DNA of 64,000 nucleotides from Winogradskyella vidalii (GCF_013403955.1 NZ_JABFDG010000001.1:1-64000), one strand, 5' to 3'. Shown: positions 8,670-18,240, counted from the first letter of the stretch. Notes: a model not told the origin generated them from the letters alone. Program-made: numbers and translations.

Positions 8670-9875
8670 TTAAAGATCGGTACGCTTTCCTATTTTTAAG
8701 GTCTCATAAATAATTTTAAGGTGATACTTTACGGTGTTTTCTGAAATAAATAGAACGGCGCCAATTTCTTTGTTGGTTTTGCCTTGTTTTACCAAGGCTA
8801 TAATCTCGTTTTGCCGATCGGTTAAGTCGTAGTTGCTGAGATTTATTTTGTTTTGTCCAGATTCATTTAACTCTTGGGTTACTTTTTCTAAATCGTTTCG
8901 AATGTTGTTAATTTCTAATTCAGCAAGTTTTCGTTTGCGTTTTGCGACTCTAAAAAAATACAATAGTAAGGACAAAATAATAACAAGTGTTGAGATAAGT
9001 AACCCATAAATTTTTCGAATTTTATTTTGATTTTCAATTTCGCGATTACTACGTTGTTCAAGTAATTTTTTTTCTAATAATTGAAGCCTCCCGCTTTTAT
9101 TGTTGCCGTTAAATTTAGTTGCTAATTTTCCCACTTTACGTGTGGCTTCTAATGCTTTTTCATAATTACCTATTTCGGAATAATAAAATGAAATGTCATC
9201 GTACATCGCAATGATATAAATATCTACTTTATACTTTTCGGCGTAATACAAACCTTTATCAAAGCTTTCTAGAACCTTATCGTGGAGACCTTGTTTTTTG
9301 TATAGGCTTATTTTTTTTCTATATACTAAAGGGAGGTGTTTTGGAGCGCTTTTTTCTAAGAGTGTTAATGCTTTGTTTAAATACTGGTCACCTGCTTTGT
9401 AATTTTCTTGGCGAATATCCATGTAAGCTAAAGCCGCGTAGTAGAAGCCTTGTGATTCTGCATCTAGCAAGTTTAGGTCGTCTTCAGAAATTGTAGGCAT
9501 CATTTCAATAACCTTATCAAATTCAAGTAAATCGAAATGTATAAACAAGCGTTCTACCTTATATTGAACCTCGACCTTTTCTTTTTCGTTGGTTAATAAA
9601 CCAACATTTCGAGCTAGTTCTAAATTTTCTAAGGCTTGGGTATAGTTAAATAGACCTTTGTAGATATTATATTTTTCTAAATAAGCTTCGTAGATGTCTT
9701 TGTTTGAAGACGATGGACTATAGATAATATGCTCACATTTAAGAATTCTTTGGTCTTCTATCGATAATTCTTCTTTAACGGAATGAGATTGATTTTTCTG
9801 AAATTGATTTTGACAGTTTCCGCTATGTATAGGGAATAAAATAAACGAAAATATTAATATAATATAACGTATCAA
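8670..9875 (-). CDS. TPR-containing LuxR-type transcriptional regulator
   Basis: 401 residues. An N-terminal hydrophobic segment ending near HSGNCQ looks like a signal peptide. TPR-like helices span about 45-260, one transmembrane helix lies near 287-308 (LLISTLVIILSLLLYFF), a basic coiled segment follows, and a GerE/LuxR helix-turn-helix occupies the last 60 residues (LTDRQNEIIALVKQGKTNKE, then SENTVKYHLK). This is the membrane-spanning TPR-LuxR design frequent in Bacteroidota, with a periplasmic sensor and a cytoplasmic DNA-binding end. The furthest in-frame start is TTG at 9875; no ATG gives a better signal peptide, so the start is uncertain. A TATCTTTG box lies 28 bp upstream. It is transcribed alone, and its targets are unknown. 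Confidence 0.82.
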   Translation of the reverse strand: MIRYIILIFSFILFPIHSGNCQNQFQKNQSHSVKEELSIEDQRILKCEHIIYSPSSSNKDIYEAYLEKYNIYKGLFNYTQALENLELARNVGLLTNEKEKVEVQYKVERLFIHFDLLEFDKVIEMMPTISEDDLNLLDAESQGFYYAALAYMDIRQENYKAGDQYLNKALTLLEKSAPKHLPLVYRKKISLYKKQGLHDKVLESFDKGLYYAEKYKVDIYIIAMYDDISFYYSEIGNYEKALEATRKVGKLATKFNGNNKSGRLQLLEKKLLEQRSNREIENQNKIRKIYGLLISTLVIILSLLLYFFRVAKRKRKLAELEINNIRNDLEKVTQELNESGQNKINLSNYDLTDRQNEIIALVKQGKTNKEIGAVLFISENTVKYHLKIIYETLKIGKRTDL

Positions 9876-9902
9876 TTGGGTTTATTATTGGGGGATGAGC
9901 TA

Positions 9903-9910
9903 CAAAGATA
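9903..9910 (-). promoter_or_regulatory. candidate Bacteroidota -7 box for the LuxR gene
   Basis: The minus strand reads TATCTTTG, matching the TAnnTTTG -7 element of the Bacteroidota primary sigma factor, 28 bp before the gene. No clear -33 TTTG was found. Confidence 0.45.
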
Positions 9911-10638
9911 TAACCTAAAAATAAAATCTCGTCATCTTAAACCTACAAAATAGATAAGATACTTGCGTCCTTATTAGGTCAATTAAGTCATTTGAATATT
10001 AAAATTTTGAGTCAACAATTTTTACAACTAAAAATCATTCTCTTTATAAAATATAGAAGCTTATAAATAAGTGTCATCTAAACAGCGTTTTAGGTTTGTA
10101 CTACCTAGTGGGTAGTGACTGGTTTTTGTCTAAACTACCCTTTTACTACCTCTATAATTTTAGGAAACTTTACGAATGTTATTGACTTTTGATCCCGCCA
10201 AAAAAAATAGTATTACGGCTACCAAATTTAAGGATTGAGGTAATTTAAGCCGCTTTTTTGTTAACCCATTTATTAATTAGCAAATCGCTGAGATTTTGTA
10301 GGGGATGAATAAAGGCTATGGATATTAGATTTTATAATTATTGAGATTCGTACAAAACGTTTTAATAGAATAAATTGATGGATACTTTTTAGGGGGATTA
10401 ATTAAGGGAGTGTTTGTCTAGCAATCATTATTTAGTGTGTAAACACCAAAATAGTGATTGCTTTTTTTATGGCTAAATGTTGCAATAACTATATGTCCTA
10501 TACATAGCAATACCACATGATTTAATAATGTTTAGTATACAATTAACATTGACTTAATGATTACTTGTCGATCTCTTGATATTAATTACTGAGGGTATTT
10601 TCTAATTTTCTACTCCTAGTAGTAAAAGGGAGTACTCC
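9911..10638. other. long non-coding stretch upstream of the FecR-sigma-SusCD operon
   Basis: No credible gene. Visible structure: CTACC-tagtg-GGTAG (10101-10115), with further ACTACC copies at about 10134 and 10145; a 14-bp hairpin with T-run at 10420-10468; and CTACT-cct-AGTAG (10610-10622) just before the fecR-like start. A minus-strand frame at 10245-10331 reads like a short protein tail (LINKWVNKKAA) but has no start, so it may be a relic. The region probably contains the promoter and operators of the uptake operon. Confidence 0.5.
10420..10468 (+). terminator. strong hairpin with T-run and no gene directly before it
   Basis: Arms agcaatcattattt (10420-10433) and aaatagtgattgct (10449-10462) pair over 14 bp with one G-U type mismatch, followed by seven T. 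There is no annotated + strand gene upstream, so it may end a small RNA or a decayed gene, or act as an attenuator. Confidence 0.6.
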
Positions 10639-11613
10639 ATGATTAATATTACCAAAAATGAGAGAAAATGCGTTCGTTATTTAACGCAAGAATTATCTAC
10701 AGCTGCTAAAGCGATATTCGAAATAGAACTGACTTTAGATCATGAATTAAAAGCAACTTATGAAAACTATAAATTAATATGGGATAACTATCCAGAGAGT
10801 CTTAAAGCGTATCAGGAGCAAAAAGAAACACAATTAAAACCTAAGACAGAACAAAAACCTTTAAAGCTAAAGCGAAAGGTGATTAATCGCGTTGCAATTA
10901 GTATGGCTGCAATTGCTCTAATCGTTATAAGCTATAGTTATTTTTCACCATTAAATGAGTTAAGCTATATAAATCAGGTTACTACAAGCAAAGGCCAGAG
11001 GCAATCGGTTTATCTTCCTGATAGTAGTCTCGTTATTTTGAATGCTTCAAGCGAAATCAAATATAATTCAGACTTTAAAAACAAACGTGAGGTCTATGTT
11101 AAAGGAGAGGCTTATTTTGATGTTACTCATAATAAACAGATTCCCTTTTTAGTCCATACAGAAGACTTAAATATTACGGTTTTGGGTACCGCATTTAACG
11201 TGAATACAGCGTCCGACAACAAATCGGTTTCATTAGAACGCGGTAAAGTAAACGTCCTAATAAAAAAATCTAAAAACAGCCTTAATTTATTACCCAAAGA
11301 AGAGCTTATATATAACATTAAAACTTCGGATGTTACTAAAAGAAACTTTAATGTCACCAAGGCTTTAGCATGGAAGGATAATATGTTAATTCTCGATAAT
11401 TTAATATTCAAAGACGCCTTATATAAAATAAATAATTTTTACGGTGTACGCTTCAATATTTCTGATGAAGCAATTAATCAAAAAAAGATTACAGGGGCTT
11501 TTAAAGAGCAAGACATTGATGAATTTATTAACGCCATAGAATTCATAGCTGATGTTAAAATAAAGCAGCTAAGTCTAAACGAATATCTAATAACTCGAAG
11601 TCATGAAGATTAA
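10639..11613 (+). CDS. FecR-family anti-sigma factor
   Basis: 324 residues. A cytoplasmic N-terminal part (about 1-80) has little resemblance to a standard FecR N-domain. One transmembrane helix follows at about 86-105 (RVAISMAAIALIVISYSYF), then the periplasmic FecR domain (TSKGQRQSVYLPDSSLVILN; GEAYFDVTH; PFLVHTEDLNITVLGTAFNV) and a C-terminal domain that in this family contacts the STN domain of a TonB receptor. The role is to hold the ECF sigma factor and release it when the receptor is loaded. The start is supported by AGGGAG at 10627-10632. It overlaps the sigma gene by 11 bp. The order is unusual: anti-sigma before sigma. Confidence 0.9.
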   Translation: MINITKNERKCVRYLTQELSTAAKAIFEIELTLDHELKATYENYKLIWDNYPESLKAYQEQKETQLKPKTEQKPLKLKRKVINRVAISMAAIALIVISYSYFSPLNELSYINQVTTSKGQRQSVYLPDSSLVILNASSEIKYNSDFKNKREVYVKGEAYFDVTHNKQIPFLVHTEDLNITVLGTAFNVNTASDNKSVSLERGKVNVLIKKSKNSLNLLPKEELIYNIKTSDVTKRNFNVTKALAWKDNMLILDNLIFKDALYKINNFYGVRFNISDEAINQKKITGAFKEQDIDEFINAIEFIADVKIKQLSLNEYLITRSHED

Positions 11614-12184
11614 AAGCATTCGTCATTCGGTAGTTACAAACGAGGACCTTTTTCTATTTGAAAAAATTAAAGAAGGTGATACCAAAGCGCTTGATTTACT
11701 TTTTAAAAAGTACTATCACAAACTGTGCAGATTCGGTGTTTTATTTGAGTCTAACAGTCATATCATAGAAGAAAAAGTAGACGATGTCTTCATTAAATTA
11801 TGGTCCAATAAGGATCAGCTAAAAAAAATTAAAAATCCAAAATCCTATATCTATGCCATATTAAAAAACGACCTCTTAAGCGTTAAAAACAATTACCAAA
11901 TTAGACCACTACAAAATGAAGACCACTTAAATAGCAGTAGTCTTTATCCAAGTATCGAAGATGAAATTATAGCTAACGAACAAAAAGAAATTAATAAAAA
12001 TGTCATAAAAAATGTTTTAGAAACTATACCAAAACGCACACGTCAAATTTTTGAAATGAGCCGAATAGACGGATTTAAATACAAAGAAATTTCAGAATTA
12101 TTAGAAATAAGCCCTAAAACGGTAGAGAATCACATAGGGTTAGCCCTCAGGCATATTAGTGCAAACATAAACAAGTTTAAGTAG
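11603..12184 (+). CDS. ECF RNA polymerase sigma factor (FecI-like, Bacteroides family)
   Basis: 193 residues with sigma-70 region 2 near 20-90 (KEGDTKALDLLFKKYYHKL; DDVFIKLW) and region 4 near 130-190 (IPKRTRQIFEMSRIDGFKYK; SPKTVENHIGLAL). This matches the Bacteroides-family ECF sigma factors paired with FecR. It would direct transcription of the downstream SusC/SusD genes when released by the preceding anti-sigma factor. Its start lies within the last 11 bp of the FecR gene, so the two are translationally coupled and made in fixed proportion. Identification is secure; the regulon is inferred from position. Confidence 0.93.
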   Translation: MKIKSIRHSVVTNEDLFLFEKIKEGDTKALDLLFKKYYHKLCRFGVLFESNSHIIEEKVDDVFIKLWSNKDQLKKIKNPKSYIYAILKNDLLSVKNNYQIRPLQNEDHLNSSSLYPSIEDEIIANEQKEINKNVIKNVLETIPKRTRQIFEMSRIDGFKYKEISELLEISPKTVENHIGLALRHISANINKFK

Positions 12185-12274
12185 TACCTATTAAAAATAA
12201 AACGACGCATTAATCCCTGCTTTTAATCCCAAAAAATCACAACACTAACAACTAATTATTAAAAAAACAACTTT

Positions 12275-15200
12275 ATGAAATATCAAAAATTCATATTAAG
12301 TACTGTCATAATCTTGACAAGTTTATGCCATGTTTACGGAAGTACACCTTCTGTAAATCACAATATTAATGGTCATTATGTTAATAATAAGACCATTAAT
12401 TTACAGCTTAAAAAAGCATCTTTAATTCAAGTATTCAATCTCATTGAAAAACAAACGGATTTAAAATTTATTTATATTTCTAATGCGCTTTATCAGAACA
12501 CAAAAATTGATTTAAATGTTAATAATCAACCTTTAGAGACTGTTTTAAAGACCTTAAAGCAAAAATCACCAATTGATTTTAAAGTCACTGATAATGGTAT
12601 ACTCGTTAAGCCCATAGCTCAAAGTGCTTCTAAAATTAATCAAGAAAATATCACGATAAAAGGTGTGGTATATGATGAAACCAATACGCCTGTACTTGGT
12701 GCTAATATTTATGCTACAGAACATAATATTGGTGCTGTAACGGATTATGATGGTCAGTTTACAATTACTGTTCCTGCCGATACTAAGACATTAAAAGTTA
12801 CTTATATCGGCTATGAAGAAGTTGATTACACTTTAAATGGTGAATTAGAAATCACGGTTAGTTTAACGCCTTATTTTGCAGCACTTAATGAGGTTGTAAT
12901 TACTGGGCAAGGCGCAAGTGTACAACGAAAGCGACTGTCTAACAACGTTGAAGTTCTTAAGTCCGAAGATTTAGCGGGCTTACCTTCTCAGCGTATAGAT
13001 CAATTAATTGCAACCAAATTACCTAATACTCAAATTAATTTTACAGGAGGGCAATCGGGAGCAACGACCTTAATTCGGTCTAGAGGAGTTAACTCTGCTT
13101 TTCTTAGTTCAACACCAGTGTTTTATATCGATGGTGTGCGTATGGATAATCTAAATACAACTAGCGCTTTGGGTGGTGGTAGCTCTCAAGGTGCCGCTAT
13201 GAGTTCTATAGCCGATATACCTATGGATAATATAGAGCGTATAGAATATATTAATGGTGGTGCTGCAACAACGCTATATGGTTCTGACGCCGCAAATGGA
13301 GTTATTCAAATTTTCACAAAAAAAGGCAGTTCAAGAGGGACGCAAATTACGGCTTCAACTCAAATGGGCATTGTAGCACCAACGACAGATTTTCTGTATT
13401 TTGAACGTTCTAAAGATTTATTATTTACAACAGGGACTTACCAAAAATATAACTTAAGTATAAGTGGTGGTAACTCTGAAGGTTTTGGTTATAGTTTTTC
13501 TGGAAATTTCTTGAGTAATTCTGGGGCTCAGATAGCTGATAATAACGCCAATAAAAAAGTGGATTTCAGTACTGGTTTTAAGGCGAAATTAGGAGAAAAA
13601 GTCACTTATAATAGTTCTTTTATTTATGTCAATAATCACTACAACAGAAACCGAAATGGTAACCAAGGCGGTTATACGGGCTTGTGGTTTGCAGAAAGTG
13701 GAGCGTCGGTTTTAAAAGGCTTTAATAATAGATTAGACGAAATGAGCGCTGCGGAGTTTAGTGATATTAATGATTTTGTAAAAAAGGCAGAAGAATTACA
13801 AGACAACGAAATCTCTATTAATAGATTTACAACGTCTCAAAGTTTCTCTTATAAGCCTGTAAACAACTTTGAAACTAAATTTGTTGGTGGTATTGATTAT
13901 AGAGTTCAGAACGACCAAACCATCCAAACCAACGAATACTTATCGCATACCACTCAAACTAGCGTTACAGACGAAGGAAATATTGCGAATATAGAGCGTA
14001 AATATTTTGGTATTACTTTAGAATTAAGTGCACAGCATAAATTTGAAACAGGTCAGTTTTCGTTTATCTCGACCATAGGAGGTCAGTTATTTAGAAACTC
14101 AGATCATCAAATTCAATATGTAGGGACTAATATTAGAGATGGAGCTCAAACCATCAGTGATGCTGCTATAAAAACTAGTGAAGAATATTTGGCAGAAGTA
14201 CTCAACTACGGGTTTTATTTTCAAGAAAATATTGGGTTTAAAGATAAGCTGTTCTTAGACTTAGGTATACGAGGAGACCGTAACCCGTCTTTTGGAGATA
14301 ATATTGGAACCCAGTACTATCCTAAAGCAGGTGTTTCATATTTATTAAGCTCAGAGCCTTGGTTAGAAAATTCAACAGCTATAAATTCTTTAAGATTAAG
14401 AGGGAATTATGGTGTGGCAGGTAATTTACCGCCAGCTTTTGTAAACGAAAGAACGATAGATTTTGATGGCTTTTTGGGAGAACAAGCCGCATTCTTTGGC
14501 CAATCTGGAAACCCGGATTTAAAACCTGAAAAAACATCAACGTTTGAAGTCGGTGTAGATGCCACACTCTTTAATAATAGAGTTAACTTATCAGTAGGTT
14601 ACTATAATGCTAATACAAAAGATGCCTTATTTTATGTGCCACCAACACCATCGAGTGGTTATGCAAGTAGTCAATTATACAATATAGGAGAAATAGAAAA
14701 TAAAGGGTGGGAAATAAATGCCAGCTTTATTCCTATACAAACCGATAATGTAAGCTTATCATTTAATGTATCTGTAAACACATTAGATAACTTAGTGGTA
14801 AACTCTGGAGGTGTTGCTCCATTTAATATTAATGGATTTAGTGCTAGAACTATTCAAACCGTGGTAGAAGAAGGTTATCCTATAGGTTATATAAGAGGAA
14901 ACTATGGAACCTTTGACGACAATGGCGTTTTAGAGTCTACTACAGCACAATCTTATTTAGGGACAACAATCCCTGATTTATTTGGTAATCTAGGCATGAA
15001 CTTCGCTTATAAGAGTTTCAGTTTCTTTGCAAATGGGAATTACCAAAAAGGAGCTTATGCGAACAGTTTTGACCAACAATTTAGATTTCTCTATGGCGCT
15101 TCAGATGATATTGTACCAGCTGCTGAAGTGGAAGCCAATGGGACATCAAATTGGTTAAACTTCACCAATTTATTCACAGAGAAGACTGATTTTATTAAAA

Positions 15201-15436
15201 TTAGAACAATGGGCGTAAATTATAATTTCATACCTAAAAAAACCAATACGATTAAATCTATACTAATAGGTTTTAGTGTTAATAACCCACTTAATTTTAC
15301 GGCATCAACGTTTGATCCTGAAGCAACAATTAGTGGTTCCGCAACGGGTCAAGGTGGTGCCTCAACAGGAGGAATATCATACGCTACGTACTCTGCGCCT
15401 AGAGAATTTTTAACCTCATTAAAAATAAACTTCTAA
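12275..15436 (+). CDS. SusC/RagA-type TonB-dependent receptor with STN signalling domain
   Basis: 1053 residues with a signal peptide (about 1-22). An STN (secretin/TonB short N-terminal) domain lies at about 42-115 (LQLKKASLIQVFNLIEKQTD). A carboxypeptidase-like beta domain follows at about 127-200 (IKGVVYDETNTPVLGANIY), then the plug (SQRIDQLIATKLPNTQI; PVFYIDGVRMDN; YGSDAANGVIQIFTKKG), and a 22-strand barrel ending in ...FLTSLKINF with terminal Phe. The STN domain is what allows a receptor to signal to FecR, so receptor, anti-sigma and sigma factor form a complete trans-envelope pathway in one operon. The SusD partner follows by 11 bp. The substrate is not readable from the receptor; the operon suggests phosphoesters or nucleotides. 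Confidence 0.94.
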   Translation: MKYQKFILSTVIILTSLCHVYGSTPSVNHNINGHYVNNKTINLQLKKASLIQVFNLIEKQTDLKFIYISNALYQNTKIDLNVNNQPLETVLKTLKQKSPIDFKVTDNGILVKPIAQSASKINQENITIKGVVYDETNTPVLGANIYATEHNIGAVTDYDGQFTITVPADTKTLKVTYIGYEEVDYTLNGELEITVSLTPYFAALNEVVITGQGASVQRKRLSNNVEVLKSEDLAGLPSQRIDQLIATKLPNTQINFTGGQSGATTLIRSRGVNSAFLSSTPVFYIDGVRMDNLNTTSALGGGSSQGAAMSSIADIPMDNIERIEYINGGAATTLYGSDAANGVIQIFTKKGSSRGTQITASTQMGIVAPTTDFLYFERSKDLLFTTGTYQKYNLSISGGNSEGFGYSFSGNFLSNSGAQIADNNANKKVDFSTGFKAKLGEKVTYNSSFIYVNNHYNRNRNGNQGGYTGLWFAESGASVLKGFNNRLDEMSAAEFSDINDFVKKAEELQDNEISINRFTTSQSFSYKPVNNFETKFVGGIDYRVQNDQTIQTNEYLSHTTQTSVTDEGNIANIERKYFGITLELSAQHKFETGQFSFISTIGGQLFRNSDHQIQYVGTNIRDGAQTISDAAIKTSEEYLAEVLNYGFYFQENIGFKDKLFLDLGIRGDRNPSFGDNIGTQYYPKAGVSYLLSSEPWLENSTAINSLRLRGNYGVAGNLPPAFVNERTIDFDGFLGEQAAFFGQSGNPDLKPEKTSTFEVGVDATLFNNRVNLSVGYYNANTKDALFYVPPTPSSGYASSQLYNIGEIENKGWEINASFIPIQTDNVSLSFNVSVNTLDNLVVNSGGVAPFNINGFSARTIQTVVEEGYPIGYIRGNYGTFDDNGVLESTTAQSYLGTTIPDLFGNLGMNFAYKSFSFFANGNYQKGAYANSFDQQFRFLYGASDDIVPAAEVEANGTSNWLNFTNLFTEKTDFIKIRTMGVNYNFIPKKTNTIKSILIGFSVNNPLNFTASTFDPEATISGSATGQGGASTGGISYATYSAPREFLTSLKINF

Positions 15437-15447
15437 AAATTAAAAAC

Positions 15448-16857
15448 ATGAAAACAATTTATATTTACATAACAGTTTTGTTTCTGACTCTGACCGCTTG
15501 TGTTGATAACCCTAATGTTACGGAGGACGATTTCCTAGAAAATAACAATTCAGCAACGAGTTGGATTACGGGTATTAAAAGGCAACTTGCGTTAACCATG
15601 AACGCTATCGTAATTAATTCTGAAATGGTTTCTGATAATTATTTTAACAATTACACCCTTTATAATAAAGTGTTCGATATCCCGCAAATTGACTTTACCG
15701 ATATAGATGGTAATAGCATGCAGGTAGAAATTGGTGCGTTACGAGAAATGGCAGAATATGCCATTGAAACCGTGCTTCCTAGCGACCCAGATGCTACAGC
15801 GCAACAATGGTCTTATGCTTATTTTGCAAAAGCTTATGCCTTAATTTTATCTGGAGAAAATTTTACAGGTTTACCTATGGATAGTAACAGTGAAGCATAT
15901 ACTGCCAACGAGTTACTAGAATCTAGTTTAGGTTTTTTGGATCTTGCTATTGAAAATGAAGTAGATGCTGAAACCATTTTGGCTTACCAGTTATTGAAAT
16001 CTAGAGTTTACCGTAATTTGGGAGATATAGCTAATGCGAAATCTTTAGCATTACCAATTATTAGTAATAATAGTTTATTGTTTGTTGTAGAATTTGATGG
16101 CACCAACGGTGTTGCTAATGAAATTCAGAATGCCACCTTTACGGCTAGCGAAAACAGATTTGCTCCACTTCCGAGGTTAGATTTTTTAGACCCTAAATTC
16201 TTTGATTTAGGAACGGCTGCAGAAGATCAAAAACCATTGCCTCTTGCAAAAGTAGAAGAAGCCTATTTAATTTTAGCTGAAGTTTATACCGCAGAAAATA
16301 ATTTAGAAATGGCAAAATCTACACTAAACAACCTAATAGACCATGTGCTAATTGCTAGGCCAATAATGTATTTAGATGATAGTGAGGAATTACGAAATGG
16401 GACCAACAGAGAAGATTATCCAACCACAGCTGTTGATGTAAGTTTTGAAAGCGGACAAGAATTTAAATCAGGTTATGTCTTAGACAGACAAGCCGCCTTA
16501 ATTCCTGTTTATGCAGTTTCTGGTACAAGTGTAACGAATCTAGATATTGAAGCGGCAGAAAATGCAGATGATTTATTATATCTTATTTACTTAATGCGTC
16601 AAGAAATTTTTATTAGTGAGGGGAGACGTTCTAACGATTTAGGTATTAAGTTTCCTGTTTCTCAAACAGAGCAGCTAAACAATCCTAATATTACGGACCA
16701 ATTTACACAGCCTACTATACCTAGTTTTATCCCATTAAATTTAGGTTTAGATAATTTTACTGTAGAGGAAGGAACAGGAAATGTGACGATTCTTTATGAT
16801 ATGAATCGCGTGTTAGTAGAAAATAAAACGTCTACTCATGTATTGCCTTTTAATTAA
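15448..16857 (+). CDS. SusD/RagB-like outer-membrane lipoprotein
   Basis: 469 residues with a lipoprotein signal: a hydrophobic start, then TACVDN with Cys near 18. The body is helical and TPR-like, with SusD-type motifs (AYAFAK-like AYFAKAYALILSGENF near 130; LPLAKVEEAYLILAEVYTAE near 270; a C-terminal RQEIFISEGRRSNDLGI segment near 390, typical of SusD proteins). It would lie on the SusC receptor as a lid that binds substrate. It is encoded directly after the receptor and before the phosphodiesterase, in the same operon. Overall similarity to classical SusD is modest, but context and motifs agree. Confidence 0.87.
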   Translation: MKTIYIYITVLFLTLTACVDNPNVTEDDFLENNNSATSWITGIKRQLALTMNAIVINSEMVSDNYFNNYTLYNKVFDIPQIDFTDIDGNSMQVEIGALREMAEYAIETVLPSDPDATAQQWSYAYFAKAYALILSGENFTGLPMDSNSEAYTANELLESSLGFLDLAIENEVDAETILAYQLLKSRVYRNLGDIANAKSLALPIISNNSLLFVVEFDGTNGVANEIQNATFTASENRFAPLPRLDFLDPKFFDLGTAAEDQKPLPLAKVEEAYLILAEVYTAENNLEMAKSTLNNLIDHVLIARPIMYLDDSEELRNGTNREDYPTTAVDVSFESGQEFKSGYVLDRQAALIPVYAVSGTSVTNLDIEAAENADDLLYLIYLMRQEIFISEGRRSNDLGIKFPVSQTEQLNNPNITDQFTQPTIPSFIPLNLGLDNFTVEEGTGNVTILYDMNRVLVENKTSTHVLPFN

Positions 16858-16868
16858 TCGAAAAAAAG

Positions 16869-18209
16869 ATGAAACAGCTATATAAGTATATTTATTTTGT
16901 GCTGCTAACGTGTTTTGGCCTAAACCTAATTGCTGCACAAGAAGCGAAACACTTAGTTATTATTAGTATTGATGGTTTTAGACCAGATTTCTATTTACAA
17001 GACCAATGGCCGACTCCCAATATTAAAGATTTAGCGAATAATGGTATTGCTTCAGAAGGTGTCAATGGTATTTTTCCTACCGTTACCTATCCATCGCATA
17101 CAACATTAATCACTGGTGTTGGTCCAGACGAACATGGTATTTATTACAATACTAAAGTTTCGGAAGAAGGCACTCCAGGAAGCTGGTACTATGATTTTAG
17201 TTCTGTAAAAGCAGAAACTTTATGGGAGGTTGCAAAAAATGCGGGATTAAAAACGGCTTCTGTTTCTTGGCCTATTACTGTAAATGCGCCATTTATAGAT
17301 TATAATATACCAGAAATATGGTCGTTTGATAACCCAATGGATCGCCGTGGAGCGACTCAAAAATATGCAACACCCAAAGGGTTGTTTGAAGAGGCTATAG
17401 CAAACGCAACAGGTAACTTAGATGTGAATGATTATAACTTAAGCTCTTTAAGCATGGATCAAAATCTAGGTAGAATTGCCGGCTATATTATTAGAACTTA
17501 TACGCCAAACTTATTAACGATACATTTACCAAATACCGATGGTGCACAACATAAAAATGGACGTGAAGGTATTGAAGTACAAAAGGCTATCGCAGGCGCA
17601 GACCAAGCTGTTAGCACTATAATTGATGCCTTAAAAAAAGCAGATATTTTAGAGCAAACTAATATTATCATCACAGGAGATCATGGTTTTTATACCGTTC
17701 ATTCTAGTATTGCTCCCAATTTATGGCTAAAAGAATTAGGTCTGTTAGATAAAGACACATTCTTTTTAAGTACAGGAGGTTCGGCATTCTTACATATGAA
17801 GGATAAAAACGATAAAAAAACAACAGACAAAATCATAAAAAAACTAGAAAGTCTACCGTTTAGTGTTAAAAAATCGTTTAGAATTATTTCAAGAGATGAG
17901 ATGACTTCTAGAGGTGCTAACCCAGATGCTGTATTGGCCTTAACTGCAAACGATGGTTTTAGTTTTAATAACGCTAGGGAAGGGGATTTAATTAAAACTG
18001 CACATGGAGGTAAGCATGGGCAATATCCTGACACTAAGAATATCCAAACAGGTTTTGTAGCCTGTGGTCCTGATTTTAAAAAGGGAATCGTTTTTCCGGA
18101 AATACAGATGGAAGATATTTCAACATTATCAGCTTATTTGCTTGGAACTGCGTTAGAATCTTCTAAAGGAATTGTTTATAAGAGTATGCTAAAGCATACT
18201 GCTGATTAA
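16869..18209 (+). CDS. secreted nucleotide pyrophosphatase/phosphodiesterase (alkaline phosphatase superfamily)
   Basis: 446 residues with a signal peptide (about 1-24, ending LIAAQ). It carries the NPP fold motifs: VIISIDGF (metal Asp35), IFPTVTYPSHTTLITG (nucleophile probably Thr73, then Tyr-Pro-Ser-His), HLPNTDGAQHKNG (metal Asp and His), ITGDHGF (Asp-His pair) and TAHGGKHGQ (final metal His). NPP enzymes cleave phosphodiester or pyrophosphate bonds in nucleotides, nucleotide sugars or lipids using two zinc ions. It is last in the FecR-sigma-SusC-SusD operon and followed by a terminator, so it probably acts in the periplasm or at the surface, processing what the importer takes up. Substrate specificity cannot be read from sequence alone. 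Confidence 0.9.
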   Translation: MKQLYKYIYFVLLTCFGLNLIAAQEAKHLVIISIDGFRPDFYLQDQWPTPNIKDLANNGIASEGVNGIFPTVTYPSHTTLITGVGPDEHGIYYNTKVSEEGTPGSWYYDFSSVKAETLWEVAKNAGLKTASVSWPITVNAPFIDYNIPEIWSFDNPMDRRGATQKYATPKGLFEEAIANATGNLDVNDYNLSSLSMDQNLGRIAGYIIRTYTPNLLTIHLPNTDGAQHKNGREGIEVQKAIAGADQAVSTIIDALKKADILEQTNIIITGDHGFYTVHSSIAPNLWLKELGLLDKDTFFLSTGGSAFLHMKDKNDKKTTDKIIKKLESLPFSVKKSFRIISRDEMTSRGANPDAVLALTANDGFSFNNAREGDLIKTAHGGKHGQYPDTKNIQTGFVACGPDFKKGIVFPEIQMEDISTLSAYLLGTALESSKGIVYKSMLKHTAD

Positions 18210-18240
18210 GAGTCCAAAATTATTAAACCATTAATAGCAA

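Noticed and set aside
10245..10331. Minus-strand tail (LINKWVNKKAA) as an insertion-sequence remnant
   Set aside because: Only about 28 codons with no start and no terminal inverted repeats; too short to support a transposase.
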